From an uncultured Oxalobacteraceae bacterium (GTDB taxonomy: Bacteria > Pseudomonadota > Gammaproteobacteria > Burkholderiales > Burkholderiaceae): a DNA stretch of 7,282 nt. The position numbers and the translations under genes are program-made. The notes under the pieces were generated by a model. It had not been told where the DNA came from. It ran no database searches and worked only from the letters and a program-made list of their open reading frames with translations. Below are positions 1-6,696 of this stretch, piece after piece (position 1 is the stretch's first letter; every line of letters begins with the position of its first letter). The stretch is taken from the NCBI GenBank assembly GCA_946479255.1, contig CAMLFK010000253.1, positions 1-7,282 of the forward strand. The letters are read 5' to 3'.

Positions 1-54
1 AAAAGGGACATTTCTACTTTGCAGAAAAGGGGACATTTCTATTTAGCGTTGACA
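1..54. mobile_element. Probable insertion-sequence end, IS21-like
   Basis: Two imperfect tandem copies are visible: one at 1-24 (AAAAGGGACATTTCTACTTT then GCAG) and one at 25-48 (AAAAGGGGACATTTCTATTT then AGCG). They are followed by GTTGACA ending at 54. Read on the minus strand, the end would begin TGTCAACGC and run into two GAAATGTCCCCTTTT-type blocks. Repeated transposase-binding blocks behind a TG...CA terminus are typical of IS21-family ends, which is why I suggest that family. The transposase genes would lie to the left, outside the window, so family membership is inference. The end sits about 100 bp beyond the acs stop codon and does not disrupt it. Confidence 0.5.
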
Positions 55-100
55 GATATTTGCCGCGTGCCGCATACGAGTCGCCCTACTATGGGCATAT

Positions 101-130
101 GTCATGGTTCCCCGCCTTCGCGGGGATGAC
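101..130. repeat. Dispersed GTCAT...ATGAC palindrome
   Basis: Arms CCCCGC (110-115) and GCGGGG (120-125) flank a CTTC loop, and outer GTCAT (101-105) pairs with ATGAC (126-130) around an unpaired GGTT. This resembles the GTCATTCCCGC/GCGGGAATGAC repeats scattered between genes in many betaproteobacteria, and a cleaner copy lies at 4670-4707. It sits just after the acs stop (minus strand) and could stabilise the acs mRNA 3' end. There is no T-tract on either strand, so it is not a standard intrinsic terminator. Confidence 0.6.
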
Positions 131-154
131 AGGTAAGTGGGTTCGCTGGGTGTG

Positions 155-2155
155 CTACGACGCCTCTTTAAGCTGCTCCAGAATCGCCGGATTCTCCAAC
201 GTAGACACATCCTGCGTAATGGTCTCGCCCTTGGCCAGCACCCGCAGCAGGCGCCGCATGATCTTGCCCGAACGCGTCTTGGGCAGGTTGTCGCCAAAAC
301 GGATTTCCTTCGGCTTGGCAATCGGGCCGATTTCCTTGGCCACCCAATTGCGCAGCTCGAGCGCCAGCTTCTTGGCTTCCTCGCCAGTCGGCCGCGCCTG
401 CTTGAGCACGACAAAGGCGCAGATCGACTCGCCAGTCGTGTCGTCCGGCTTACCGACCACCGCCGCCTCGGCCACGATCGGATTGGCCACCAGCGCCGAC
501 TCGATCTCCATCGTACCCATGCGGTGCCCCGACACGTTCAGCACGTCGTCGATGCGGCCGGTGATGGTGAAATAACCGGTGTCCTTGTTGCGGATGGCGC
601 CGTCACCAGCCAGGTACATGCGCCCGCCCAGCTCCTCGGGAAAATACGAGGTCTTGAAGCGTTCCGGATTGTTCCAGATGGTGCGGATCATCGATGGCCA
701 TGGGCGCTTGACGACCAGGATGCCGCCCTGCCCGTTCGGTACATCCAGGCCCGCTTCATCGACAATCGCCGTCATGATGCCCGGCAGCGGCAAGGTGCAG
801 GAACCCGGGACCATTGGCGTCGCGCCAGGCAGCGGCGTAATCATGTGACCGCCGGTCTCCGTCTGCCAGAAGGTGTCGACGATCGGGCAGCGCTCGTTGC
901 CCACGTTCTTGTAATACCACATCCAGGCTTCCGGATTGATCGGCTCGCCGACCGATCCCAGCAAGCGCAGGCTGGACAGGTCGTAGTTTTTCGGATGCAC
1001 GTCAGGGTTGACGTCGGCCGCCTTGATCAGCGAACGGATCGCCGTCGGCGCGGTGTAGAAAATGGTGGCCTTGTGCTTGGCGATGGTGTCCCAGAAGCGG
1101 CCGGCGTTCGGGTACGTCGGAATGCCTTCAAACACGATCTGGGTCGCGCCGACCGCGGTCGGGCCGTAGGCGATATAGGTGTGGCCGGTCACCCAGCCGA
1201 TGTCGGCGGTGCACCAGAACACGTCCTTGGGCTTGAGGTCGAAGGTCCACTTCATCGTCAGCGCGGCCCACAGCAGGTAGCCGCCGGTCGAGTGCTGCAC
1301 GCCCTTGGGGGTGCCGGTGGAGCCGGAGGTGTACAGGATGAACAGCGGATGCTCGGCACCGACCCATTCCGGCTCGCAGTCCGCCGGCTGGTTGGCGACC
1401 AGCTCGTGCAGCCACAGGTCGCGCCCTTCTTGAAAGGCGATATTGCCGCCGGTGCGCTTGTAGACGATCACGTCGCGGATGGTGTCGCAGCCGCCCAGCG
1501 CCAGCGCTTCGTCGACGATGGCTTTGAGCGGCAATTGCTTGCCGCCGCGCAGTTGTTCGTCGGCGGTGATGATGGCCACGGCGCCGGCGTCGATGATGCG
1601 TTCCTGCAGAGACTTGGCGGAGAAGCCGCCGAACACCACCGAGTGGGTCGCGCCGATACGGGCGCAGGCTTGCATGGCGGCGATGCCTTCGATCGACATC
1701 GACATATAGATAATGACGCGGTCGCCCTTCTTGATGCCGCGCGACTTGAGGCCGTTGGCGAACTTGCAGACCCGTTCGTACAGGTCCTGGTAGGTGGCCT
1801 TGGTCACCGTGCCGTCATCCGCTTCGAAAATGATCGCTGTTTTCTGGGCGTTGCCGTTCTTGAGGTTGCGGTCGAGGCAGTTGTAGGAGACGTTCAGCTC
1901 GCCGTCGGCGAACCACTGGTAAAACGGCGCGTTCGATTCGTCCAGGGTCTTGGTGAACGGCTTGTGCCAGTCCAGGTTTTCCTTGGCCAGGCGGGCCCAG
2001 AAGCCTTCGTAGTCGCTGCTGGCCTCGGCGCACAGCTTGTTGTAGGCGTCCATCCCGGAAATTGCCGCGTTGGCGGCGAACTCCGCTGGCGGGTTGAAGA
2101 TCCGGTGCTCCTGCAAGCCCTGGTTTTCTTGCTGATTGGTGTCATTGCCAGCCAT
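155..2155 (-). CDS. acs: Acetyl-CoA synthetase (AMP-forming)
   Basis: This cytoplasmic enzyme of 666 residues activates acetate with ATP and CoA through acetyl-AMP, giving acetyl-CoA, AMP and PPi. It is the high-affinity acetate scavenging route. An N-terminal ACS cap region is followed by the AMP-binding domain with the P-loop [11 protein letters not shown] (275-285) and the acetate-pocket/adenine motif WQTETGG (430-436, with W430 the expected small-acyl specificity Trp). The mobile C-terminal domain begins near the hinge at D518 and carries [13 protein letters not shown] (533-545). The PKTRSGK motif ends at K631, the catalytic lysine that is acetylated by Pat-type enzymes in homologues. Length is normal for the family. 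I chose the start at 2155 because GGAG lies six bases before this ATG; in-frame ATGs further upstream (2185, 2170, 2167) lack such spacing. The gene is divergent from the UPF0114 gene. A long ORF antisense to it is a codon-bias shadow. Confidence 0.97.
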   Translation of the reverse strand: MAGNDTNQQENQGLQEHRIFNPPAEFAANAAISGMDAYNKLCAEASSDYEGFWARLAKENLDWHKPFTKTLDESNAPFYQWFADGELNVSYNCLDRNLKNGNAQKTAIIFEADDGTVTKATYQDLYERVCKFANGLKSRGIKKGDRVIIYMSMSIEGIAAMQACARIGATHSVVFGGFSAKSLQERIIDAGAVAIITADEQLRGGKQLPLKAIVDEALALGGCDTIRDVIVYKRTGGNIAFQEGRDLWLHELVANQPADCEPEWVGAEHPLFILYTSGSTGTPKGVQHSTGGYLLWAALTMKWTFDLKPKDVFWCTADIGWVTGHTYIAYGPTAVGATQIVFEGIPTYPNAGRFWDTIAKHKATIFYTAPTAIRSLIKAADVNPDVHPKNYDLSSLRLLGSVGEPINPEAWMWYYKNVGNERCPIVDTFWQTETGGHMITPLPGATPMVPGSCTLPLPGIMTAIVDEAGLDVPNGQGGILVVKRPWPSMIRTIWNNPERFKTSYFPEELGGRMYLAGDGAIRNKDTGYFTITGRIDDVLNVSGHRMGTMEIESALVANPIVAEAAVVGKPDDTTGESICAFVVLKQARPTGEEAKKLALELRNWVAKEIGPIAKPKEIRFGDNLPKTRSGKIMRRLLRVLAKGETITQDVSTLENPAILEQLKEAS

Positions 2156-2177
2156 GCTAGTCTCCATCATCGTAATA

Positions 2178-2187
2178 GTTTGCAAAC
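2178..2187. promoter_or_regulatory. GTTTGCAAAC palindrome upstream of acs, candidate operator
   Basis: A perfect 10-bp palindrome lies 22 bp upstream of the acs start codon. Its TTTGCAAA core matches the sites known for the RamB/PccR/ScfR group of XRE-type regulators of acetate and short-chain acyl-CoA metabolism. Those regulators often use two such boxes, and only one clean copy is visible here. The position, close to the ribosome binding site, would suit repression. Function is inferred from motif and context only; a 10-bp palindrome can also arise by chance. Confidence 0.35.
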
Positions 2188-2336
2188 ACCTTAAGCGCCA
2201 TCACTTACGGCCCCCTTACAGGTGCGGGCGCCAACGGTTCGCTCGGTTCGATGATTGATAGTACTCCACCGCCCCGGCTGGCCGCCTTTGCGCACGATGC
2301 TAATTGATTAATACCGATTTGGGAATGCTTAGGATT

Positions 2337-2345
2337 TGTTATAGA
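2337..2345 (+). promoter_or_regulatory. Extended -10 promoter candidate for the UPF0114-fumarase unit
   Basis: TGT followed by TATAGA (2340-2345) fits the TGnTATAAT extended -10 pattern. The upstream TTGGGA (2319-2324) is a poor -35 at a short 15-bp distance, which an extended -10 can tolerate. Transcription would begin near 2352, giving a leader of roughly 90 nt before the ATG at 2445. I found no equally good sigma-70 element for acs on the other strand within this 289-bp divergent region. Confidence 0.35.
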
Positions 2346-2444
2346 TCAATACCTTCCCGTCCAACATAGTCATAGGGCAAGCCAAGCGAAGCGCGTGTAA
2401 AATGACGCATCGAAATTTTTCGCTTTGCTTGGAGTTAATTTTTT

Positions 2445-3053
2445 ATGTCTCAACCAATGCCGTCGGAAAAGCGCAAGCTAACCCCGCTGAACAACCTGAT
2501 TTTCATGAGCCGTTGGCTGCAGCTGCCGCTGTACCTGGGCCTGATCCTCGCGCAGTGCGTCTATGTCTTCCACTTCTGGGTTGAATTGAAGGACCTGATT
2601 GGCGCAGCCATGGGCAACGCCGCCTCGCTGCAGCACATCTTCGACGCAGTGACCGTGCCGGGTGCCGCCCGCCCCGCCAAGCTGAATGAAGCGACCATCA
2701 TGCTGGTGGTACTGGGCCTGATCGACGTGGTGATGATCTCGAACCTGCTAATCATGGTCATCGTCGGCGGCTATGAAACCTTCGTATCCCGTATGCACCT
2801 GGAAGGCCACCCGGACCAGCCGGAATGGCTGTCGCACGTGAATGCCTCTGTGCTCAAAACCAAGCTGGCCATGGCGATCATCGGCATCTCTTCGATTCAT
2901 CTGCTCAAAACGTTTATTAACGCAGGCAACTACACGGACCAGGTCCTGCTCGCGCAGACTGGCATCCACATGGTGTTCCTGTTCTCGGCGCTGGCGATTG
3001 CCTATACCGACCGGATTATGATGGTCACCCAGAGCCATTCAAAGCCACACTAA
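2445..3053 (+). CDS. UPF0114/TIGR00645 family inner-membrane protein (YqhA-like)
   Basis: This 202-residue integral membrane protein has no established function. It resembles E. coli YqhA in its N-terminal block (LNNLIFMSRWLQLPLYLGL, residues 15-33) and in the central stretch around residues 90-120 (GLIDVVMISNLLIMVIVGGY followed by ETFVSR). Likely membrane helices are about 25-46, 84-107, 139-157 and 168-187. The loops hold charged patches (HPDQPEW, 122-128) and the last residues are polar (SHSKPH). It is longer than the roughly 160-residue YqhA because of a longer N-terminus and a longer first loop. GGAG at 2431-2434, ten bases before the ATG, supports this start, although the ATG at 2457 is possible. 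The fumarase gene starts 31 bp after its stop with no terminator between, so the two are probably co-transcribed. Family assignment is confident; role is unknown. Confidence 0.9.
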   Translation: MSQPMPSEKRKLTPLNNLIFMSRWLQLPLYLGLILAQCVYVFHFWVELKDLIGAAMGNAASLQHIFDAVTVPGAARPAKLNEATIMLVVLGLIDVVMISNLLIMVIVGGYETFVSRMHLEGHPDQPEWLSHVNASVLKTKLAMAIIGISSIHLLKTFINAGNYTDQVLLAQTGIHMVFLFSALAIAYTDRIMMVTQSHSKPH

Positions 3054-3084
3054 AAGTTTATAAAAGTCCAAAACGGGAACTCTC

Positions 3085-4611
3085 ATGACAGTCATCAAGC
3101 AAGAAGACCTGATCGAATCGGTCGCCGCCGCCCTCCAGTACATCAGCTATTACCACCCGGCTGACTATATCCAACATCTGGCCCGCGCTTACGAAAGCGA
3201 GCAAAGCCCCGCCGCCAAGGACGCGATCGCCCAGATCCTGACCAACTCGCGCATGTGCGCCGAAGGCAAGCGCCCGATCTGCCAGGACACCGGCATGGTC
3301 AACGTCTTCCTGAAAATCGGCATGGGCGTGCGCTTTGAAGGCTTCACCGGCACCGTGACCGACGCGGTCAACGAAGGCGTGCGCCGCGCGTACAACTTCC
3401 CGGACAACCGCCTGCGCGCCTCCATCGTGGCCGATCCGCAGTTCGAGCGCAAGAACACCAAGGACAACACCCCGGCCGTGGTCCACATGGAACTGGTCGA
3501 AGGCAATACCGTTGACGTGGGCGTCGCTGCCAAAGGCGGCGGCTCGGAAAACAAGACCAAGTTCGTCATGCTCAACCCGTCCGACTCGCTGGTCGACTGG
3601 GTCCTCAAGACCGTGCCGCTGATGGGCGCCGGCTGGTGCCCGCCTGGCATGCTGGGCATCGGCATTGGCGGCAGCGCCGAGAAAGCCATGCTGCTGGCCA
3701 AAGAGTCGCTGATGGAAGACATCGACATGTACGAGCTCAAGAAGCGCGGCCCGCAGAACAAACTGGAAGAGCTGCGCATTGAACTGTGCGACAAGATCAA
3801 TGCCCTCGGCATCGGCGCACAGGGCCTGGGCGGCCTGACCACGGTGCTGGACGTGAAGATCAATATGTACCCGACCCACGCGGCCTCCAAGCCGGTGGCG
3901 ATGATCCCGAACTGCGCGGCAACCCGCCACGCCCACTTCGTGCTCGACGGTTCCGGCCCGGCCTACATCGAGCCGCCGAAGCTGTCCGACTGGCCGGACG
4001 TCAGCTGGGCGCCGGACACCGAAAAGTCCAAGCGCGTGGATCTGAACACCCTGACCCGCGAAGAAGTCGCCTCGTGGAAGCCGGGCCAGACCCTGCTCCT
4101 GAACGGCAAGATGCTGACCGGCCGCGATGCCGCGCACAAGCGTATCCAGGACATGCTGGCCAAGGGCGAGCAACTGCCGGTCGACTTCACCAACCGCGTG
4201 ATTTACTACGTCGGCCCGGTCGATCCGGTGCGCGACGAAGCTGTCGGCCCGGCAGGCCCGACGACCGCGACCCGCATGGACAAGTTCACCGGCATGATGC
4301 TGGAAAAGACCGGCCTGATCGCCATGATCGGCAAGGCCGAGCGCGGTCCTGTCGCCATTGAGGAAATCAAGAAGCACAAATCGGCCTACCTGATGGCGGT
4401 TGGCGGCGCGGCTTACCTGGTTTCCAAAGCGATCAAGAGCGCCAAGGTGCTGGGTTTCGAAGACATGGGCATGGAAGCGATTTACGAGTTCGACGTGACC
4501 GACATGCCGGTGACGGTGGCGGTCGATTCCAACGGTACTTCGGTGCACAACACCGGACCGAAGGAGTGGGCGGCCAAGATCGAGTCGCTGATTCCGATCA
4601 CCGCAGCGTAA
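3085..4611 (+). CDS. fumA: Fumarate hydratase, class I ([4Fe-4S])
   Basis: This 508-residue cytoplasmic enzyme interconverts fumarate and L-malate in the TCA cycle. The N-terminal alpha-type fumarase domain spans about residues 10-285 and the C-terminal beta-type domain about 290-500, fused in one chain as in FumA/FumB-type enzymes. Cluster ligands are C66 (RPICQDTG), C185 (GAGWCPPG) and C277 (IPNCAATRH); their spacing closely matches that of characterised single-chain class I enzymes. Substrate-binding signatures include KGGGSENK (150-157), LTGRDAAHKR (344-353) and GPTTATRMD (391-399), with GTSVHNTGP (484-492) near the end. The ATG at 3085 follows a moderate ACGGGAAC ribosome binding site. 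A strong intrinsic terminator lies 9 bp past the stop. The exact paralogue letter is uncertain: some annotators leave the symbol blank or use fumB. A long antisense ORF over it is a shadow. Confidence 0.96.
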   Translation: MTVIKQEDLIESVAAALQYISYYHPADYIQHLARAYESEQSPAAKDAIAQILTNSRMCAEGKRPICQDTGMVNVFLKIGMGVRFEGFTGTVTDAVNEGVRRAYNFPDNRLRASIVADPQFERKNTKDNTPAVVHMELVEGNTVDVGVAAKGGGSENKTKFVMLNPSDSLVDWVLKTVPLMGAGWCPPGMLGIGIGGSAEKAMLLAKESLMEDIDMYELKKRGPQNKLEELRIELCDKINALGIGAQGLGGLTTVLDVKINMYPTHAASKPVAMIPNCAATRHAHFVLDGSGPAYIEPPKLSDWPDVSWAPDTEKSKRVDLNTLTREEVASWKPGQTLLLNGKMLTGRDAAHKRIQDMLAKGEQLPVDFTNRVIYYVGPVDPVRDEAVGPAGPTTATRMDKFTGMMLEKTGLIAMIGKAERGPVAIEEIKKHKSAYLMAVGGAAYLVSKAIKSAKVLGFEDMGMEAIYEFDVTDMPVTVAVDSNGTSVHNTGPKEWAAKIESLIPITAA

Positions 4612-4619
4612 GTATCGAG

Positions 4620-4648
4620 CGGGGCCGCATGTGCCGCCCCGTTTTTTT
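4620..4648 (+). terminator. Rho-independent terminator after the fumarase gene
   Basis: CGGGGC (4620-4625) pairs with GCCCCG (4636-4641). After a single C:C mismatch, the inner GCA/TGC pairs continue the stem. Seven Ts follow (4642-4648). It starts 9 bp past the fumarase stop codon and should end the UPF0114-fumarase transcript, separating it from murI. Confidence 0.9.
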
Positions 4649-4669
4649 CACAAGTACCACCACCCCCAA

Positions 4670-4707
4670 AACTCCGTCATTCCCGCCTGCGCGGGAATGA
4701 CGGAGTT
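4670..4707. repeat. 38-bp perfect palindrome, dispersed GTCATTCCCGC type
   Basis: AACTCCGTCATTCCCGC (4670-4686) and its exact reverse complement (4691-4707) flank a CTGC loop, so 17 pairs form without a mismatch. The core is the widespread betaproteobacterial GTCATTCCCGC/GCGGGAATGAC intergenic repeat; a degenerate relative is at 101-130. It lies between the fumarase terminator and the murI start, 29 bp before the ATG. It lacks a T-tract, so it is more likely a mobile or REP-like repeat than a terminator. Confidence 0.8.
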
Positions 4708-4736
4708 GAAGCCAACGAGTTTTTCCGGGCCCCGTC

Positions 4737-5567
4737 ATGCGTGATAACTCCAACCCCATCGGGGTATTCGATTCCGGTGTAGGCGGCCTGTCGGTCCTGC
4801 GCCACATCCGCATGCAACTCCCGCACGAACACCTGCTCTACTTCGCCGATTCCGCCTTCTCGCCCTACGGCGAAAAGTCCACCGAATTTCTGGCTGAGCG
4901 CTCGCTGGCGATCGCCGGCTTCCTCATCGAACAAGGCGCCAAAGCCCTGGTCGTGGCCTGCAACACCGCCACCATCGCCGCTATCGCCCTGATGCGCGAG
5001 CGCTACCCCGACATGCCCATCGTCGGCGTGGAACCGGGCTTGAAACCAGCTGCCGCTACCACCCGTAACGGCAAGGTCGGCGTGATGGCCACCGAGCGTG
5101 CCCTGGCCGGCGAAAAATTCCTGCTGCTGCGCGACCAGATCAGCAGCGCCAGCCACGCGCAGTTCCTGCTGCAAGCCTGCCCCGGCCTGGCCGACCAGAT
5201 CGAACTGGGCGAACTCGACTCGGACGCCACCCGCGCCATGCTGGAGCGCTACATCCATCCGCTGCTTGAGCAAGGCGCCGACACGCTGGTGCTCGGCTGC
5301 ACCCACTACCCTTTCGTGCGGGCGACCATCGACAGCATCATCAAGGCCGCCACCGACCGCGAGGTTGTCCTGGTCGATACCGGCGACGCGGTGGCGCGCC
5401 GGCTCGCCTTCCTGCTCGACGAGGCCGGGCTGCGCAACCCCGGCAAGGGCTCGGCACCCCGGATGCATGGTTTTACGACCGCATCGGCCACCGCGCTCGG
5501 GGTGGCCTTCTGCAGCCTGCTGGGGCTGGCGGCGCCCGTGGCCGAGGTGGATTTGCCCGCCAAGTAA
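4737..5567 (+). CDS. murI: Glutamate racemase
   Basis: This 276-residue cytoplasmic enzyme is cofactor-independent and converts L-glutamate to the D-glutamate that MurD adds to the peptidoglycan stem peptide. It has two Asp/Glu racemase half-domains. The catalytic acid/base pair is C75 (in VVACNTAT) and C188 (in LGCTHYP, with H190 beside it), and D12-S13 are in the N-terminal FDSGVGG motif. SPYGEKS (42-48) is the substrate-pocket loop. Length is normal and all key residues are present. The start follows the family pattern (MRDNSNPIGVFDSG), but I see no good ribosome binding site or promoter in the short leader, which is dominated by the 38-bp palindrome. It is probably its own transcription unit. 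Confidence 0.96.
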   Translation: MRDNSNPIGVFDSGVGGLSVLRHIRMQLPHEHLLYFADSAFSPYGEKSTEFLAERSLAIAGFLIEQGAKALVVACNTATIAAIALMRERYPDMPIVGVEPGLKPAAATTRNGKVGVMATERALAGEKFLLLRDQISSASHAQFLLQACPGLADQIELGELDSDATRAMLERYIHPLLEQGADTLVLGCTHYPFVRATIDSIIKAATDREVVLVDTGDAVARRLAFLLDEAGLRNPGKGSAPRMHGFTTASATALGVAFCSLLGLAAPVAEVDLPAK

Positions 5568-5596
5568 GGCGTTCTGGACAAAGTCTGCAATTAGAT

Positions 5597-5625
5597 TTGC
5601 CAGTTCGCCCAGATGTTTGTATAAT
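5597..5625 (+). promoter_or_regulatory. Sigma-70 promoter of tRNA-His
   Basis: TTGCCA (5597-5602) and a perfect TATAAT (5620-5625) are separated by exactly 17 bp. Transcription would start near 5632, about 35 bases before the mature tRNA. The near-consensus elements suit a stable-RNA gene. Confidence 0.85.
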
Positions 5626-5667
5626 TTCGAGCTGTCCCGGGAACAACGGAACAAATGTAAGACAGTG

Positions 5668-5743
5668 GTGGCTGTAGCTCAGTTGGTAGAGTCCAGGATT
5701 GTGATTCCTGTTGTCGTGGGTTCGAGCCCCATCAGCCACCCCA
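5668..5743 (+). tRNA. tRNA-His (GTG anticodon)
   Basis: A full cloverleaf is visible. Acceptor arms GTGGCTG (5668-5674) and CAGCCAC (5733-5739) pair. The anticodon stem CAGGA/TCCTG encloses a loop with GTG at 5701-5703. The T-arm GTGGG-TTCGAGC-CCCAT is complete. The G at 5667 is the extra G-1 characteristic of tRNA-His, opposite C73 (5740), and CCA is encoded at 5741-5743. The D-stem closes with a G:T wobble (GCTC/GAGT). It is a single-gene unit with its own promoter and terminator. Confidence 0.97.
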
Positions 5744-5758
5744 AAGAATTAAACATCT

Positions 5759-5782
5759 AGCCCAGCCTTCGCTGGGCTTTTT
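5759..5782 (+). terminator. Rho-independent terminator after tRNA-His
   Basis: AGCCCAGC (5759-5766) and GCTGGGCT (5771-5778) form an 8-bp stem around a CTTC loop, followed by a T run (to 5782, then TTTT after one G). It begins 16 bases past the tRNA CCA end. Confidence 0.9.
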
Positions 5783-5843
5783 GTTTTCTGAAGCAATCGC
5801 GTGTAAGTGATTCAAAACATCGAACCAGACGCCTGATGGCACT

Positions 5844-6143
5844 CTACGACGATCCCCGCTCAAGCCATTCCCGTCCACCGGCCTTCAATGCCCGATTAAC
5901 CACTTCTGGCGGCAAGCTGTACACGGTTGCCCAGGTCGCCCGCCCATCCGGGCCATTCGAAGGAAAGCTGGCCGTCTCGATTGGCCAGTGATATTTGCGC
6001 TTCAAACTTTTTACGATTGCTGCCAGAGTCACGCGACCCTGCAGCGGCTCAGCACCGGTCTGGTCTCGTTCGGATAGAAGAACGGCTAGCACTTTGCCGC
6101 GCGCAGTTGTGGACCCTGGATAAGTTGGATTTTTTTTCGGCAT
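5844..6143 (-). CDS. Small hypothetical protein, winged-helix-like, accessory
   Basis: I do not recognise a named gene. The ORF encodes 99 residues from the ATG at 6143; a GTG at 6149 would add two. Neither start has a convincing ribosome binding site. The protein opens with a basic stretch (MPKKNPTYPG), then RGKVLAVLL (15-23), a probable helical segment VTLAAIVKSLKRKYHWPIE (38-56), a turn rich in Gly/Asp (63-68), and a strand plus VYSLPPEVVNRAL (74-86). That order resembles short winged-helix proteins common in phage and mobile regions of Burkholderiales, where a GRVLA-LL helix precedes a W/YPI-x-T recognition segment. This comparison is from memory. It converges on the tRNA-His terminator and is divergent from the immunity gene. 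Base composition is less GC-biased than murI or the fumarase gene. Confidence 0.5.
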   Translation of the reverse strand: MPKKNPTYPGSTTARGKVLAVLLSERDQTGAEPLQGRVTLAAIVKSLKRKYHWPIETASFPSNGPDGRATWATVYSLPPEVVNRALKAGGREWLERGSS

Positions 6144-6331
6144 GCGCACATTCTACGTCGTCTGACTAAAGTAGAGATATCGACGCGCCTTTGTACCCTC
6201 AGACGGTCCACAATTTATTCCGTTGGCGGCGAGCGCGCCGCCGCTTCCGCTCAGACCACAGCCAACACCAAACTTGCCCTATCGCATGTTCCGGGCATCG
6301 GAAATCGCGAGAATACATTCACGGAGGAAAC

Positions 6332-6694
6332 ATGAAAAAGGCAATATTCGCAGTTGCCGTTGGGCTGCTCACTGGGTCCGCCCTGGCCGCGTCATATTCA
6401 CCCAGAATGTCTGGCGATTCTTATGTGGCGCACCTGAAGCATTCCGACCCGATGACGCCCGCGGACTATCGGAACCGGGATCGAGCCTATAGCTATCTGG
6501 AAGGCGTCATGGATGCGACCGAGGGAAAGGCGTGGTGCGACTTCGACTATGTAAAAACACCTGACCTCGCATACGACATCGCAGACGAGATCGCCGCGAT
6601 GGACAAAAAAACCCGGGCTGGCAATGCCACACAGCTTATTCAGAAAGTCCTTCGACAAAAGCTCCCTTGTAAACACCACGCAAAACGGAGGTAA
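6332..6694 (+). CDS. Tai4/Rap1a-type T6SS immunity protein
   Basis: This 120-residue exported protein should bind and neutralise a peptidoglycan amidase effector delivered to the periplasm by type VI secretion. Residues 1-19 form a signal peptide (MKK, hydrophobic core AIFAVAVGLLTG, SALA cleavage site). The mature part has the family pattern: MSGDSYVAHL (26-35), SYLEGVMDATEGKAWC (54-69), a Leu/Ile-rich helical C-terminal half and a closing LPC (111-113). C69 and C113 match the conserved disulfide cysteines. The ATG at 6332 has GGAGG at 6323-6327, the right distance away. A longer in-frame reading from TTG at 6191 would bury the signal peptide and is rejected. The stop falls inside the next gene's ribosome binding region, 2 bp before its ATG, so the pair is one operon. 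I cannot decide between the Tai4 and Rap1a subfamilies without a profile search. Confidence 0.85.
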   Translation: MKKAIFAVAVGLLTGSALAASYSPRMSGDSYVAHLKHSDPMTPADYRNRDRAYSYLEGVMDATEGKAWCDFDYVKTPDLAYDIADEIAAMDKKTRAGNATQLIQKVLRQKLPCKHHAKRR

Positions 6695-6696
6695 CA

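Noticed and set aside
137..2194. 685-codon plus-strand ORF antisense to acs
   Set aside because: It mirrors acs codon structure in a GC-rich genome. The product is Arg/His/Gln/Val-rich with no recognisable domain, while the minus strand encodes a complete acetyl-CoA synthetase.
3058..4548. 496-codon minus-strand ORF antisense to the fumarase gene
   Set aside because: Same codon-bias shadow: His/Ala/Arg-rich with no domain, opposite a complete class I fumarase with its cluster cysteines.
4670..4707. Palindrome as a second terminator for the fumarase transcript
   Set aside because: It lacks a T-tract on either strand and belongs to a known dispersed repeat type; the real terminator at 4620-4648 is already complete.
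4677..5654. 325-codon minus-strand ORF antisense to murI
   Set aside because: Shadow of murI. It also reads through the dispersed palindrome and has no domain signature.
5668..5743. tRNA-His 3' end as a proven attachment site
   Set aside because: No second copy of the tRNA 3' end and no integrase is present in the window, so integration here is only a hypothesis.
6191..6331. N-terminal extension of the immunity protein from TTG at 6191
   Set aside because: The GGAGG-ATG at 6332 followed by a clear signal peptide defines the start; the extension is Arg/His-rich and unlike the family.
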